NCBI GenBank assembly: GCA_003266065.1
Contig: MUZY01000029.1
Span: forward strand, 1-12,405
Direction of reading: 5' to 3'
Origin: Methanosphaera sp. rholeuAM130
Lineage (GTDB): Archaea; Methanobacteriota; Methanobacteria; Methanobacteriales; Methanobacteriaceae
Length of the DNA stretch: 12,405 nt
How positions within the stretch are numbered: position 1 is the first letter of the stretch; every line of letters starts with the position of its first letter. Of the stretch, positions 5,722 to 12,207 are shown in pieces. The notes beneath the pieces are model-generated. The model made no database searches. It saw nothing but the letters and a program-made list of their open reading frames with translations, and was not told the origin of the DNA. The translations under genes and the position numbers were made by a program.

Positions 5722-7314
5722 TTACTTGGTTTTCATGTTTCCCAATATTCCCCTGACTATCTGTTTGGAGACTTCTCTAGCTATGGTAGTTGTAGCGGTT
5801 GTAACAACCTTATCCAATGGACTGCTGGCATTTGATCTTCTTTTAGTTTGGGTTTGGGTAGGAATGTTGTTCAATATATCACCCATAGAAGGTAACTTCA
5901 AACCACCCTGGCCAGTATCTTCTGTAGGTGCATTTTGCGGATTGTTCTGAGGATTATTTTGAGGCGTATTCTGTGGATTATATTCAGCATTTGCCTCTTG
6001 TGTAATTATCTCGTTTGCATCAATATTCATCCTCTGAAGTAAGGATTCGTATGCGGATTCCCTATCAAAGCTCTCGGCATATTTCTGTTTATAAACGGAA
6101 TACATATTTATCTGGTTTCTGTATTCATCATCAATTGAACCAAGATAACTTTGTGGAGGTAGGATATAAACCTTTTGAACTATTTCAGGTACACCCTTTT
6201 CATCCAACAATGACACTAATGCCTCTCCAATCTCCAAATTGGAAATTGCATCAACCGTAGAGAATTCCGGATTTTCTCTGAATGATTCGGCGGCCACTTT
6301 GACTCCCTTTTGATCTTTAGGGGTGTATGCCCTTAGTGAATGTTGAATCCTATTACCCAACTGCGATAAAATCGCATCAGGTATATCCGCAGGATTTTGA
6401 GATATAAAGTATATTCCGATTCCCTTGGAACGAATTAATCTAATAATCTGATCTATTTTCTGTAGAAATACCGGCGACAAGTTGTTGAATAATAAGTGAG
6501 CCTCGTCGAAGAAAAATACCAATTTAGGTTTTTCAAGATCACCGACCTCCGGCAAGGACTCATATAATTTTGACATTAACCATAAGAGGAACGTTGAATA
6601 CAAGTCCGGATATAATGATAATTTAACTGCATCCAATATATTAATTATTCCTCTTCCCTGATCATCGCATTGAATTAAATCGTTCAAATCGAGTGCAGGT
6701 TCACCGAAGAACTGATTGCCTCCCTGATCTTCCAAGGTCAACAATGCTCTTATAATGGTATTTGCACTTCTTGTATCGACATTTCCATATTTAGGTTGGT
6801 ATTTGTCTTTGTTTTCCGTCACGTAATTTATCATGGATTTCAGGTCTTTAATGTCTATAATCAATAATCCTTCTTCGTCTGCTACCCTGAATACTATATT
6901 CAATACTCCCTGTTGGGCATCGGTTAGATTTAGTATCCTTGATAATAGCAATGGTCCTATTTCTGATATGGTTACTCTTATCGGCAATCCCTTTTCTCCC
7001 AGCAAATCCCAAAATTCTACCGGAAATGACCTGTAACTGAATCCTTTTTCCTGAAGTGAATACTGTTCCACTCTTTCCTGTACTTTACCTGTAGCTTCAC
7101 CCACCTTGGCTAAGCCTGCAACATCCCCCTTCATGTCAGCAAGAAATACAGGTACTCCCATGTCACTAAATGCTTCGCTTAACGTTTTAACTGTTACGGT
7201 TTTACCTGTTCCTGTAGCTCCGGCTATTACTCCATGCCTATTTGCTAATTTCGGGAGTAAGTATACTTCAGTATTATCATTACATCCTACTAATATTTTT
7301 CCATCTGTGTACAT
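5722..7314 (-). CDS. HerA-like P-loop ATPase, DUF853 (YjgR) family
   Basis: This is a 530-residue member of the HerA/FtsK superfamily. It has Walker A GATGTGKT (32-39), a conserved ADMKGDVAGLA segment (59-69), Walker B LVFFFDEAH (265-273), the SQNPADIP sensor-like motif (305-312) and a downstream Arg-containing NRIQHSLRAYTP segment (321-332). The ATPase core ends near 390. The linker holds four xPQN units (446-461), and the last 30 residues (SPLDKVV to RGILGNM) look like the conserved C-terminal tail of DUF853 proteins. The family's role is not settled; DNA or protein translocation is inferred from the superfamily. There is no NurA nuclease gene beside it, so it is not the HerA-NurA repair pair. 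A GAGG site (7326-7329) lies 11 bases before the ATG. It is probably transcribed alone. Confidence 0.88.
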   Translation of the reverse strand: MYTDGKILVGCNDNTEVYLLPKLANRHGVIAGATGTGKTVTVKTLSEAFSDMGVPVFLADMKGDVAGLAKVGEATGKVQERVEQYSLQEKGFSYRSFPVEFWDLLGEKGLPIRVTISEIGPLLLSRILNLTDAQQGVLNIVFRVADEEGLLIIDIKDLKSMINYVTENKDKYQPKYGNVDTRSANTIIRALLTLEDQGGNQFFGEPALDLNDLIQCDDQGRGIINILDAVKLSLYPDLYSTFLLWLMSKLYESLPEVGDLEKPKLVFFFDEAHLLFNNLSPVFLQKIDQIIRLIRSKGIGIYFISQNPADIPDAILSQLGNRIQHSLRAYTPKDQKGVKVAAESFRENPEFSTVDAISNLEIGEALVSLLDEKGVPEIVQKVYILPPQSYLGSIDDEYRNQINMYSVYKQKYAESFDRESAYESLLQRMNIDANEIITQEANAEYNPQNTPQNNPQNNPQNAPTEDTGQGGLKLPSMGDILNNIPTQTQTKRRSNASSPLDKVVTTATTTIAREVSKQIVRGILGNMKTK

Positions 7315-7401
7315 TTTTTATACTTCCTCTATTGTTACTGTTAATTAGAGATTTATTTTATTATAGCTTTATACTTTATTGATATTTTTTATCAGCATAT
7401 C

Positions 7402-8010
7402 TTAATGAATGAAATTCATGAATGTTTTCTCTTCTCTCTTCTGTACTTGAGTATTGGCTAAATTATTCAACATCCATATTATTGAACGGGCCAAATCTCT
7501 CATCTGCTGCATACCCTCGATATCCTGTTTTACCTCTTCTGGTGATTGTCCATGTACTGCATTCCAGTACTGTCCAGATGCTATTGGCATGCGTGAAATG
7601 GTGAAATATTTGTTCAATCTGTCGAATGCACTTCCCGCTCCACCTCTTCTGCAACTTACCACTGATGCTCCTATTTTATTTTCAAATATTGATGAATTCT
7701 GATAGAATGCCTTGTCGAGTGCTGCACCAAAGGATCCATTGATACTTGCAAAATAGACCGGACTTCCAAGCACTATTGCATCAGCGTCTTTCATTTTCTG
7801 TGCCAATATGTTTGATACGTCATCATATACGCATTTTCCCAGTTTTTGACATGATCCGCATGCCCTACAACCGTATACTGCATCATCACCTATCCAGAAT
7901 ACTTCCGTATCAATATTGTCCTCATTATCCAATACATTTTTTATCTCATTTAATGCCGTGTATGTACATCCTTCTTTTCTTGTACTTCCGTTTACCAATA
8001 AAACTTTCAT
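7402..8010 (-). CDS. Iron-sulfur flavoprotein, flavodoxin-like (Isf type)
   Basis: The 202-residue protein has a flavodoxin-like fold: a first strand and FMN phosphate loop VNGSTRKEG (6-14), the cysteine motif C48-x2-C51-x2-C54-x5-C60, and the second FMN loop LGSPVYFASI (81-90). The compact CX2CX2CX4-7C motif is the [4Fe-4S]-binding signature of Methanosarcina Isf, so it is likely an FMN and [4Fe-4S] electron carrier or reductase in the cytoplasm; the partner is unknown. The frame opens at a GTG (8022), but that codon lies in the AAGGTGGAG ribosome-binding site (8017-8025), so the ATG at 8010 is preferred. It follows the MalY-like gene by 58 bases in the same direction and may share its transcript, although an AT-rich promoter-like stretch lies between them. 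Confidence 0.87.
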   Translation of the reverse strand: MKVLLVNGSTRKEGCTYTALNEIKNVLDNEDNIDTEVFWIGDDAVYGCRACGSCQKLGKCVYDDVSNILAQKMKDADAIVLGSPVYFASINGSFGAALDKAFYQNSSIFENKIGASVVSCRRGGAGSAFDRLNKYFTISRMPIASGQYWNAVHGQSPEEVKQDIEGMQQMRDLARSIIWMLNNLANTQVQKREEKTFMNFIH

Positions 8011-8016
8011 AGTTAA

Positions 8017-8025
8017 CTCCACCTT
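8017..8025 (-). promoter_or_regulatory. Ribosome-binding site that fixes the flavoprotein start
   Basis: AAGGTGGAG on the minus strand ends six bases before the ATG at 8010. It covers the in-frame GTG at 8022, which is thus unlikely to be the initiation codon. Confidence 0.7.
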
Positions 8026-8068
8026 ACATTGTTATAATAATTTACTATTTTTATCCGTCAAAACTGCA

Positions 8069-9226
8069 TTACTTTAATGATAATATAGCTTCCTTTAAAA
8101 TAGATAATCCTTCCAACAATGTACTTTTAGGACAAGCTATATTCATTCTAATAAAATCACTACCATTTTCTCCAAATTTAATTCCAGGTGATACATATAA
8201 TCCATATGAATTTTTCAAATATTCATAAAAATCAACGGCATCCATTGATATTCTTGAACAATCAATCCACAGCAGATAAGTTGCTTCACAGTCAACAACA
8301 TCAACATCCAAATCGTTTTCGGTGATGTACTTTCTTGCAATCTTCTTGTTTTCATATACATACGCATTCATATCATCCAGCCATTCATCACCATATTTGA
8401 AGGCCGCCTTAGCAGCACATATGGAAAATACGTTGGGCATGGAATTGAAGTCATCCAATAACTGTTTTTCAATCAAATCATATAATTTCCTATTTTCGCA
8501 GTAAACGGCTGATGTTTGTATACCAGCTATGTTGAACGTCTTTGTTGGAGCCATACACATAATCAGATTATCTCTGTTTGAAACATCTACAGAATAAACG
8601 GGGTTATAACTTTTGCCCGGATTAACCAAATCACAATGAATGTCATCGGATACCAATATTACATCGTATTCATTGCATAAATTAATTATTCTTTCGAGTT
8701 CCTCATTTTGCCATATCTTTCCAACAGGATTATGGGGATTACACAAGAGCATCAGTTTAACGTCTTCATCGGATAACTGTTTTTCCAATTCATCAAAATC
8801 AATTGTGTATTCAACATCTTCATAGATCAGTTTATTCTCTACCAGTAGTCTGTTATTGTTTAATACTACATTAAAGAAGACGTTATAAACAGGTGTTTGA
8901 ATGAGTACCTTATCGCCTTCATCGGTTAAACACCTGATAATGCTATTGATTGAAGGCATAACTCCCGTAGAAAACAGTAAGCAATCTCGCTTTAAAGTTA
9001 AATTGTGACGTCTTTTCCACCATGAGATGTATGAATCAAAATATTCATCATCAACGACCGAATATGCATAGATCTGATGATTTGCACGTTTGATTATACT
9101 GTCCTTTATTTCATTAACCACTGCAAAGTCCATGTCAGCCACCCACATGGGGAGTTTAACGTCAGTCGAATCCCATTTCAATGAGTTGGTATTATGCCTG
9201 TCTATTACTTTGTCAAAATCATACAT
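8069..9226 (-). CDS. PLP-dependent aminotransferase / C-S lyase, MalY/PatB family
   Basis: A complete 385-residue fold-type I PLP enzyme. Family marks are WVADMDF near the N-terminus (28-34), CNPHNPVGKIW (162-172), the PLP-binding SDDIHCDL (193-200), the Schiff-base segment APTKTFNIAG with Lys229 (226-235), and FIRMNIACP with the carboxylate-binding Arg360. The WVADMDF and DDIH motifs place it in the MalY/PatB group, whose members cleave cystathionine or cysteine to thiol, pyruvate and ammonia, or act as aminotransferases. Which reaction this one performs cannot be told. GGTG (9232-9235) lies five bases before the ATG. An AT-rich promoter with an inverted repeat lies directly upstream. The next gene downstream, an iron-sulfur flavoprotein, runs in the same direction. 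Confidence 0.9.
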   Translation of the reverse strand: MYDFDKVIDRHNTNSLKWDSTDVKLPMWVADMDFAVVNEIKDSIIKRANHQIYAYSVVDDEYFDSYISWWKRRHNLTLKRDCLLFSTGVMPSINSIIRCLTDEGDKVLIQTPVYNVFFNVVLNNNRLLVENKLIYEDVEYTIDFDELEKQLSDEDVKLMLLCNPHNPVGKIWQNEELERIINLCNEYDVILVSDDIHCDLVNPGKSYNPVYSVDVSNRDNLIMCMAPTKTFNIAGIQTSAVYCENRKLYDLIEKQLLDDFNSMPNVFSICAAKAAFKYGDEWLDDMNAYVYENKKIARKYITENDLDVDVVDCEATYLLWIDCSRISMDAVDFYEYLKNSYGLYVSPGIKFGENGSDFIRMNIACPKSTLLEGLSILKEAILSLK

Positions 9227-9249
9227 TTTAGCACCACTCGAATACTTTT

Positions 9250-9277
9250 GTTAATATGAGTATAATTATATATTAAC
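9250..9277. promoter_or_regulatory. Promoter and inverted repeat of the MalY-like gene
   Basis: GTTAATAT (9250-9257) and ATATTAAC (9270-9277) form a perfect 8-bp inverted repeat with a 12-base spacer. The repeat covers the minus-strand TATA-like sequence (about 9262-9272), some 39 bases before the ATG at 9226. A regulator bound here would block the promoter, so it is a candidate operator. Confidence 0.4.
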
Positions 9278-9388
9278 ATAAAATTAAATTTTTCTATAAT
9301 TTATGTGATAATTAAGATTAATTAAAAGTGTAAGATAAAAATTATTAAAAAAGAAAATTGAAAAGAAGATTAAAAGTCTTCAATTAAG

Positions 9389-9418
9389 AAAAAATGAGTA
9401 GTGATATCAATATCACTA
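9389..9418 (-). terminator. Terminator of the cbiM operon, overlapping the last stop codon
   Basis: TAGTGATAT (9399-9407) and ATATCACTA (9410-9418) form a perfect hairpin that includes the stop codon TAG of the His-rich protein. On the minus strand a six-T run (9389-9394) follows within five bases. A second, weaker hairpin (AATTGAA/TTCAATT, about 9357-9385) lies beyond. Confidence 0.65.
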
Positions 9419-9643
9419 AGTCGTATTATGCTTTACGTCTTCTTCATGACTTTCATGTTCATGTGAATTGTCGTCATGGGATTCACCACTTTCATGTGAC
9501 TCGTTATGTTCATCTTCACCATGATCATGGTCATGTTCCTCTAGCGTATAGTTGCTTTGTTCATATTCATGCAATGCATTGTTTGCAACTATGGCTGTAA
9601 GGACAATCACTACAACTATGACTATCAATGCTTTATAATCCAT
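9416..9643 (-). CDS. One-helix protein with His/Asp/Glu-rich tail, partner of CbiM
   Basis: The 75-residue product has one hydrophobic helix (about 4-22, mostly Ile and Val), then a tail of about 50 residues with 11 His and nearly twenty Asp/Glu, in units such as HDHDHGEDEH and SHEHESHE. With the N-terminus inside, the tail would face outward and could collect Ni2+ or Co2+ for the adjacent CbiM. It takes the place that CbiN or NikN holds in known Co/Ni ECF transporters, but lacks the two-helix CbiN form and a PDGLE motif. GGTGA (9649-9653) lies five bases before the ATG at 9643; an upstream in-frame ATG at 9655 overlaps that site and is less likely. The start is one base after the cbiM stop codon, so translation is coupled. 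Confidence 0.8.
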   Translation of the reverse strand: MDYKALIVIVVVIVLTAIVANNALHEYEQSNYTLEEHDHDHGEDEHNESHESGESHDDNSHEHESHEEDVKHNTT

Positions 9644-9644
9644 A

Positions 9645-10304
9645 TCATTCACCATTTGATTCTGCTAACTCAGGTACCAACTCCGGTTTTACCTTGAGCA
9701 ATGCATTCATTACAAAGACCGTTACGATACCTTCCAGTACTCCTACAACAGCCTCTATAGGTGTTATTACCGTTAGACCAAATGTTAATGGATAAACACC
9801 CGCTAAGGCATATTCGATACTTACTATTACACCAAGCAATGTTATTGTTGCAAATCCGGATAGGAAGAGTGCAATATTTTTGTTATATGATTTCAGGATA
9901 TTGTATACGTAATAAGCAATCAGCGGTGCCAGGATTGCCAGATTTAACACGTTGATACCCATGGTACTTACTCCACCTTCACCGAGGAATGCCTGTATAA
10001 TGGTTACAAAGGCATAAACTATCATCGATAAATCAAGATCATATAACGCCAGTATGGTTATGAGCGATATGTGTACACAGGCAGGTACAGGCAGTGGTAT
10101 TTCAATCATCTGAACGATTACACATGCTACAACAAACAACGCCACCTTCGGTATGTCCTTTTCGGTGTGATTTTTTCTGAATTTGTTAAATACTAATATA
10201 AGCAAGATAATGCTGATTATTGCATAAATTATTAATTGATATTCTGGATTGATTAATGTCGAGGCTATATCAGATTTGCCTATTAATCCATCAGGAATGT
10301 GCAT
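9645..10304 (-). CDS. cbiM: CbiM-type substrate-binding membrane component of a Co/Ni ECF transporter
   Basis: The 219-residue integral membrane protein begins MHIPDGLIG, the CbiM/NikM signature. In characterised NikM the N-terminal amine, His2 and a later His bind the metal. Here the second His is probably His78 in PLPVPACVHIS (71-80), where relatives usually have a GTSGH-like motif. The QAFLGEGGVSTMGINVLNLAI region (104-124) and PIEAVVGVLEGIVT (182-195) are also family-typical. About six membrane helices are expected. The frame opens with an ATG at 10319, but that codon lies in the GGAGGT ribosome-binding site, and only the start at 10304 gives Met1-His2. No CbiQ or CbiO gene lies nearby, so the energising module must be encoded elsewhere. 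Whether it takes Co2+ or Ni2+ is open. Confidence 0.93.
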   Translation of the reverse strand: MHIPDGLIGKSDIASTLINPEYQLIIYAIISIILLILVFNKFRKNHTEKDIPKVALFVVACVIVQMIEIPLPVPACVHISLITILALYDLDLSMIVYAFVTIIQAFLGEGGVSTMGINVLNLAILAPLIAYYVYNILKSYNKNIALFLSGFATITLLGVIVSIEYALAGVYPLTFGLTVITPIEAVVGVLEGIVTVFVMNALLKVKPELVPELAESNGE

Positions 10305-10311
10305 ATTATTA

Positions 10312-10317
10312 ACCTCC
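10312..10317 (-). promoter_or_regulatory. Ribosome-binding site that fixes the CbiM start
   Basis: GGAGGT on the minus strand, a full anti-Shine-Dalgarno match, lies seven bases before the ATG at 10304. The upstream ATG at 10319 overlaps it and would add five residues in front of the metal-binding Met-His. Confidence 0.8.
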
Positions 10318-10360
10318 ATAAAAATTTTATTATTTTAAAACCCCATATTCATCTAGTTAT

Positions 10361-10451
10361 TTAATATATAATTCATCATATATAAGCTAATACCCTATAG
10401 AGGTACGAGGTACCTTAAATTTAAATTATAAAAGCTAAAATAAATTTAAAT
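10361..10451. promoter_or_regulatory. Divergent regulatory region of cbiM and the SpoIIM-like gene
   Basis: The minus-strand TATA-like element of cbiM is at 10361-10371. Upstream of it, GAGGTAC occurs twice in tandem (10400-10406, 10407-10413) and overlaps the palindrome AGGTACCT (10408-10415), unusually GC-rich for this spacer. TAAATTTAAAT, itself palindromic, occurs at 10416-10426 and 10441-10451, 25 bases apart. This is a plausible place for metal-responsive control, but I recognise no known NikR site. Confidence 0.4.
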
Positions 10452-10498
10452 GAAAAAGTACTCATATGTTAATATGTATTATTGTTCCGACAAAAAAG

Positions 10499-10511
10499 AT
10501 TTTTATATTAA
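10499..10511 (+). promoter_or_regulatory. TATA box of the SpoIIM-like gene
   Basis: A TTTTATATTAAA-like stretch lies about 30-43 bases before the ATG at 10542 and predicts a leader of only about 10-15 bases. A weak AGTGA (10531-10535) is the only ribosome-binding candidate. Confidence 0.4.
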
Positions 10512-10541
10512 ATGTTCCAATAGTTATTATAGTGAAAAGTA

Positions 10542-11153
10542 ATGAAAAAATTAAAATCATTTTACATTGAAGAATTGACTCAATACATTGATAGAAACAA
10601 GAAATTCTATATGATATCAATTTTCCTATTTCTTTTTTCCATGGCAATAGGATACTCCTTAGTATCCGCCGATGAAATAGAAAGTATCAACGATGAATCA
10701 TTTACTCCAATAGAGGACTGGGATAAGCCATTTCAATTTATTGACTTGTTTAAACATAACTTTGCCATAGATTTAACATGTATCCTAGGTGGACTGACGT
10801 TTTCCATCTATTCTGCTATAGTAAACTTTATAAATGGTGTCATGGTGGGTTATGTGTTGAGACTTGCCCCAACGGCCATATTTTTACTGGGTATAGTGCC
10901 TCATGGAATCTTTGAAATACCTTCAAGTATAGTTGCATTTGTGGGAAGCCTGTCGGTTACACAGATAGAAATAAACTTAATCAAGGGAGTACTGCAGAAC
11001 AACAAGACGTTCAAGGGAGAATTGCATAAATCCAGATATCTATTTAAGGACGTTTTAATTTCATTATTGCTTGTTATGGTACTTTTAATTCTGGCCGGAT
11101 TTATAGAAGCATACATAACTCCCGATTTACTCAACTGGTATATTGGACTATAA
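10542..11153 (+). CDS. SpoIIM/DUF95 family membrane protein
   Basis: The 203-residue protein has a short charged cytoplasmic N-terminus, a membrane helix at about 23-42, an acidic outer loop (43-70), then hydrophobic segments near 75-107, 110-138 and 171-195. The core motif GIVPHGIFEIPSSIVA (117-132) and the late GFIEAYITP (186-194) are hallmarks of the stage II sporulation M family (DUF95). In Bacillus SpoIIM works in peptidoglycan-degrading engulfment; the function of the archaeal members is unknown and sporulation is not implied. It is divergent from cbiM, so shared control is possible. After the stop, two T-runs (11167-11179) probably end the transcript. The family assignment is firm; the role is open. 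Confidence 0.87.
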   Translation: MKKLKSFYIEELTQYIDRNKKFYMISIFLFLFSMAIGYSLVSADEIESINDESFTPIEDWDKPFQFIDLFKHNFAIDLTCILGGLTFSIYSAIVNFINGVMVGYVLRLAPTAIFLLGIVPHGIFEIPSSIVAFVGSLSVTQIEINLIKGVLQNNKTFKGELHKSRYLFKDVLISLLLVMVLLILAGFIEAYITPDLLNWYIGL

Positions 11154-11166
11154 TCCCCCCTACTGC

Positions 11167-11179
11167 TTTTTGTTTTTTT
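11167..11179 (+). terminator. Oligo-T terminator of the SpoIIM-like gene
   Basis: Two T-runs, separated by one G, begin 14 bases after the stop codon. This is a typical archaeal oligo-T termination signal; no strong hairpin precedes it. Confidence 0.5.
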
Positions 11180-11219
11180 CAATAAAAAATATTTATTAAC
11201 AGCATTACAAAATATTATT

Positions 11220-11441
11220 ATGAACCAGACAAATCAATTGCTTAATAAAATTAAAGAAAATGAAATTAAAAATGAACAAATGGATGAAGATGATTTCTTA
11301 ATTGAAGAGGAAAGTGTCAATGATGAATTAAATAATTTGTCCGAAGACAACTTGGACGAATACCTGAAAAATGTAGAATGCGATGCCCATTCAAAGGAAC
11401 TCTTAAACAAATACCTAAAAAATAAGGAAATAAATAAATAA
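11220..11441 (+). CDS. Hypothetical 73-aa acidic protein
   Basis: I recognise no family. The protein is very hydrophilic: a Lys/Asn/Glu N-terminal helix (1-20), a highly acidic middle (22-48, with runs such as DEDD and IEEE) and a helical, Lys-rich C-terminus (54-73) with one Cys at 54. It may be largely helical or partly disordered. No Shine-Dalgarno sequence precedes the ATG, but a TATTTATTAA TATA-like element is centred about 27 bases upstream, which suggests a leaderless mRNA separate from the SpoIIM-like gene. The stop codon lies four bases from the stop codon of the convergent DUF2284 gene, with no terminator in between. Existence as a gene is moderately likely. Confidence 0.6.
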   Translation: MNQTNQLLNKIKENEIKNEQMDEDDFLIEEESVNDELNNLSEDNLDEYLKNVECDAHSKELLNKYLKNKEINK

Positions 11442-11445
11442 CCGG

Positions 11446-12018
11446 CTAGTACATCACGGCATTTAAAATGGATAAATATTCAGGTACTTTACCACTTTCA
11501 TCAATCCATTTTAATTGGGTATCAAAGATTTCCCGGGTTATCTTTACAACTAATCCCCCAATGGATTCAACGCTGTTTCTTCTTAAGTTTGGGAACATGC
11601 ATTCTTCACCATTGATTTTTGAGCATTCCTTGCATATATTGCAATAACCTGATGATAAGTAAATCCCATTCTTATTCTTTTCAATTACTTTAAGTTCTTC
11701 CGTGAGTTTATCCTTTTCGTTAAATAACGTTTCATGCAGGAAATCATCCCACTGATTTTGGGTAAGTTTCTTTTGTCTAATATAATCATCGAATATTAAC
11801 TTAACATATATTAAATCTATCTTTTCATAGGAGTTGTAGAATTCACTGTAATTTCTATCAAATTCCGGACATGCCCAATTCCTATTGTAAGCGGGACATT
11901 TTCTACATGCACTTAGCGTCGTGTTAAAATCCACATAATCTTTTAAATAATCCTTAATTGGCAATGTTTTAACATCTTTTACAATGCGGTAATGTTTCTT
12001 ATAGTTACTGTCAGTCAT
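11446..12018 (-). CDS. DUF2284 cysteine-rich, probable metal-binding protein
   Basis: The 190-residue cytoplasmic protein matches DUF2284 by its two Cys clusters: CRKCPAYNRNWACPEF (38-53; Cys38, 41, 50) and SGYCNICKECSKINGEECMFP (123-143; Cys126, 129, 132, 140), followed by RRNSVESIGG (147-156). Seven Cys in a ferredoxin-like spacing suggest an Fe-S cluster or other metal site. The family is common in methanogens and anaerobes, without a proven function. The frame opens with a GTG at 12030; the ATG at 12018 is preferred, because a GATATATATTA TATA-like element centred near 12055 puts the transcript start near 12028, leaving a leader of about ten bases. The GTG read as a leaderless start is the alternative. 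Confidence 0.85.
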   Translation of the reverse strand: MTDSNYKKHYRIVKDVKTLPIKDYLKDYVDFNTTLSACRKCPAYNRNWACPEFDRNYSEFYNSYEKIDLIYVKLIFDDYIRQKKLTQNQWDDFLHETLFNEKDKLTEELKVIEKNKNGIYLSSGYCNICKECSKINGEECMFPNLRRNSVESIGGLVVKITREIFDTQLKWIDESGKVPEYLSILNAVMY

Positions 12019-12049
12019 AATACTAGTCACAACCCTTATTGAATTAGAT

Positions 12050-12060
12050 TAATATATATC
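12050..12060 (-). promoter_or_regulatory. TATA box of the DUF2284 gene
   Basis: GATATATATTA on the minus strand predicts transcription starting near 12028, about ten bases before the preferred ATG at 12018. Further upstream, the self-palindrome TTAATTAA occurs twice (12115-12122, 12130-12137); its meaning is unclear. Confidence 0.4.
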
Positions 12061-12167
12061 GTTAATAAGTATTAAATATAATGGAAATATCTAAAAAAAA
12101 GAGCTTTAAAACAGTTAATTAAATAATCATTAATTAAAAAATAGTTTTCTGTAATGTCAACTCATCG

Positions 12168-12199
12168 GTATTCAAAAAAAATATAAAGGGATAAAAAAA
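12168..12199 (-). terminator. Oligo-T terminator of the ABC ATPase gene
   Basis: Read on the minus strand, two T-runs (seven T at about 12193-12199, eight T near 12174-12181) follow the stop codon at 12208 within about 10-35 bases, as expected for archaeal oligo-T termination. Confidence 0.5.
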
Positions 12200-12207
12200 G
12201 TGATTTT

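Noticed and set aside
7422..8012. Several overlapping frames on both strands inside the flavoprotein gene
   Set aside because: The minus-strand frame with FMN loops and the Cys motif is clearly the gene; the others show no family features.
8011..8022. Upstream GTG start (8022) for the iron-sulfur flavoprotein
   Set aside because: It lies inside AAGGTGGAG, the ribosome-binding site of the ATG at 8010, and would put extra residues before the first strand of the flavodoxin fold.
9394..9600. Plus-strand frame opposite the His-rich protein, itself His-rich
   Set aside because: Its His content mirrors the repeated CAT/ATG pattern on the other strand; it has no ribosome-binding site, while the minus gene is coupled to cbiM.
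10305..10319. Upstream ATG start (10319) for CbiM
   Set aside because: It overlaps GGAGGT and would bury the metal-binding Met-His N-terminus behind five residues.
10389..10482. TAATAC and GTATTA half-sites suggesting a NikR operator near cbiM
   Set aside because: They occur in the wrong order and spacing for the GTATTA-N16-TAATAC arrangement.
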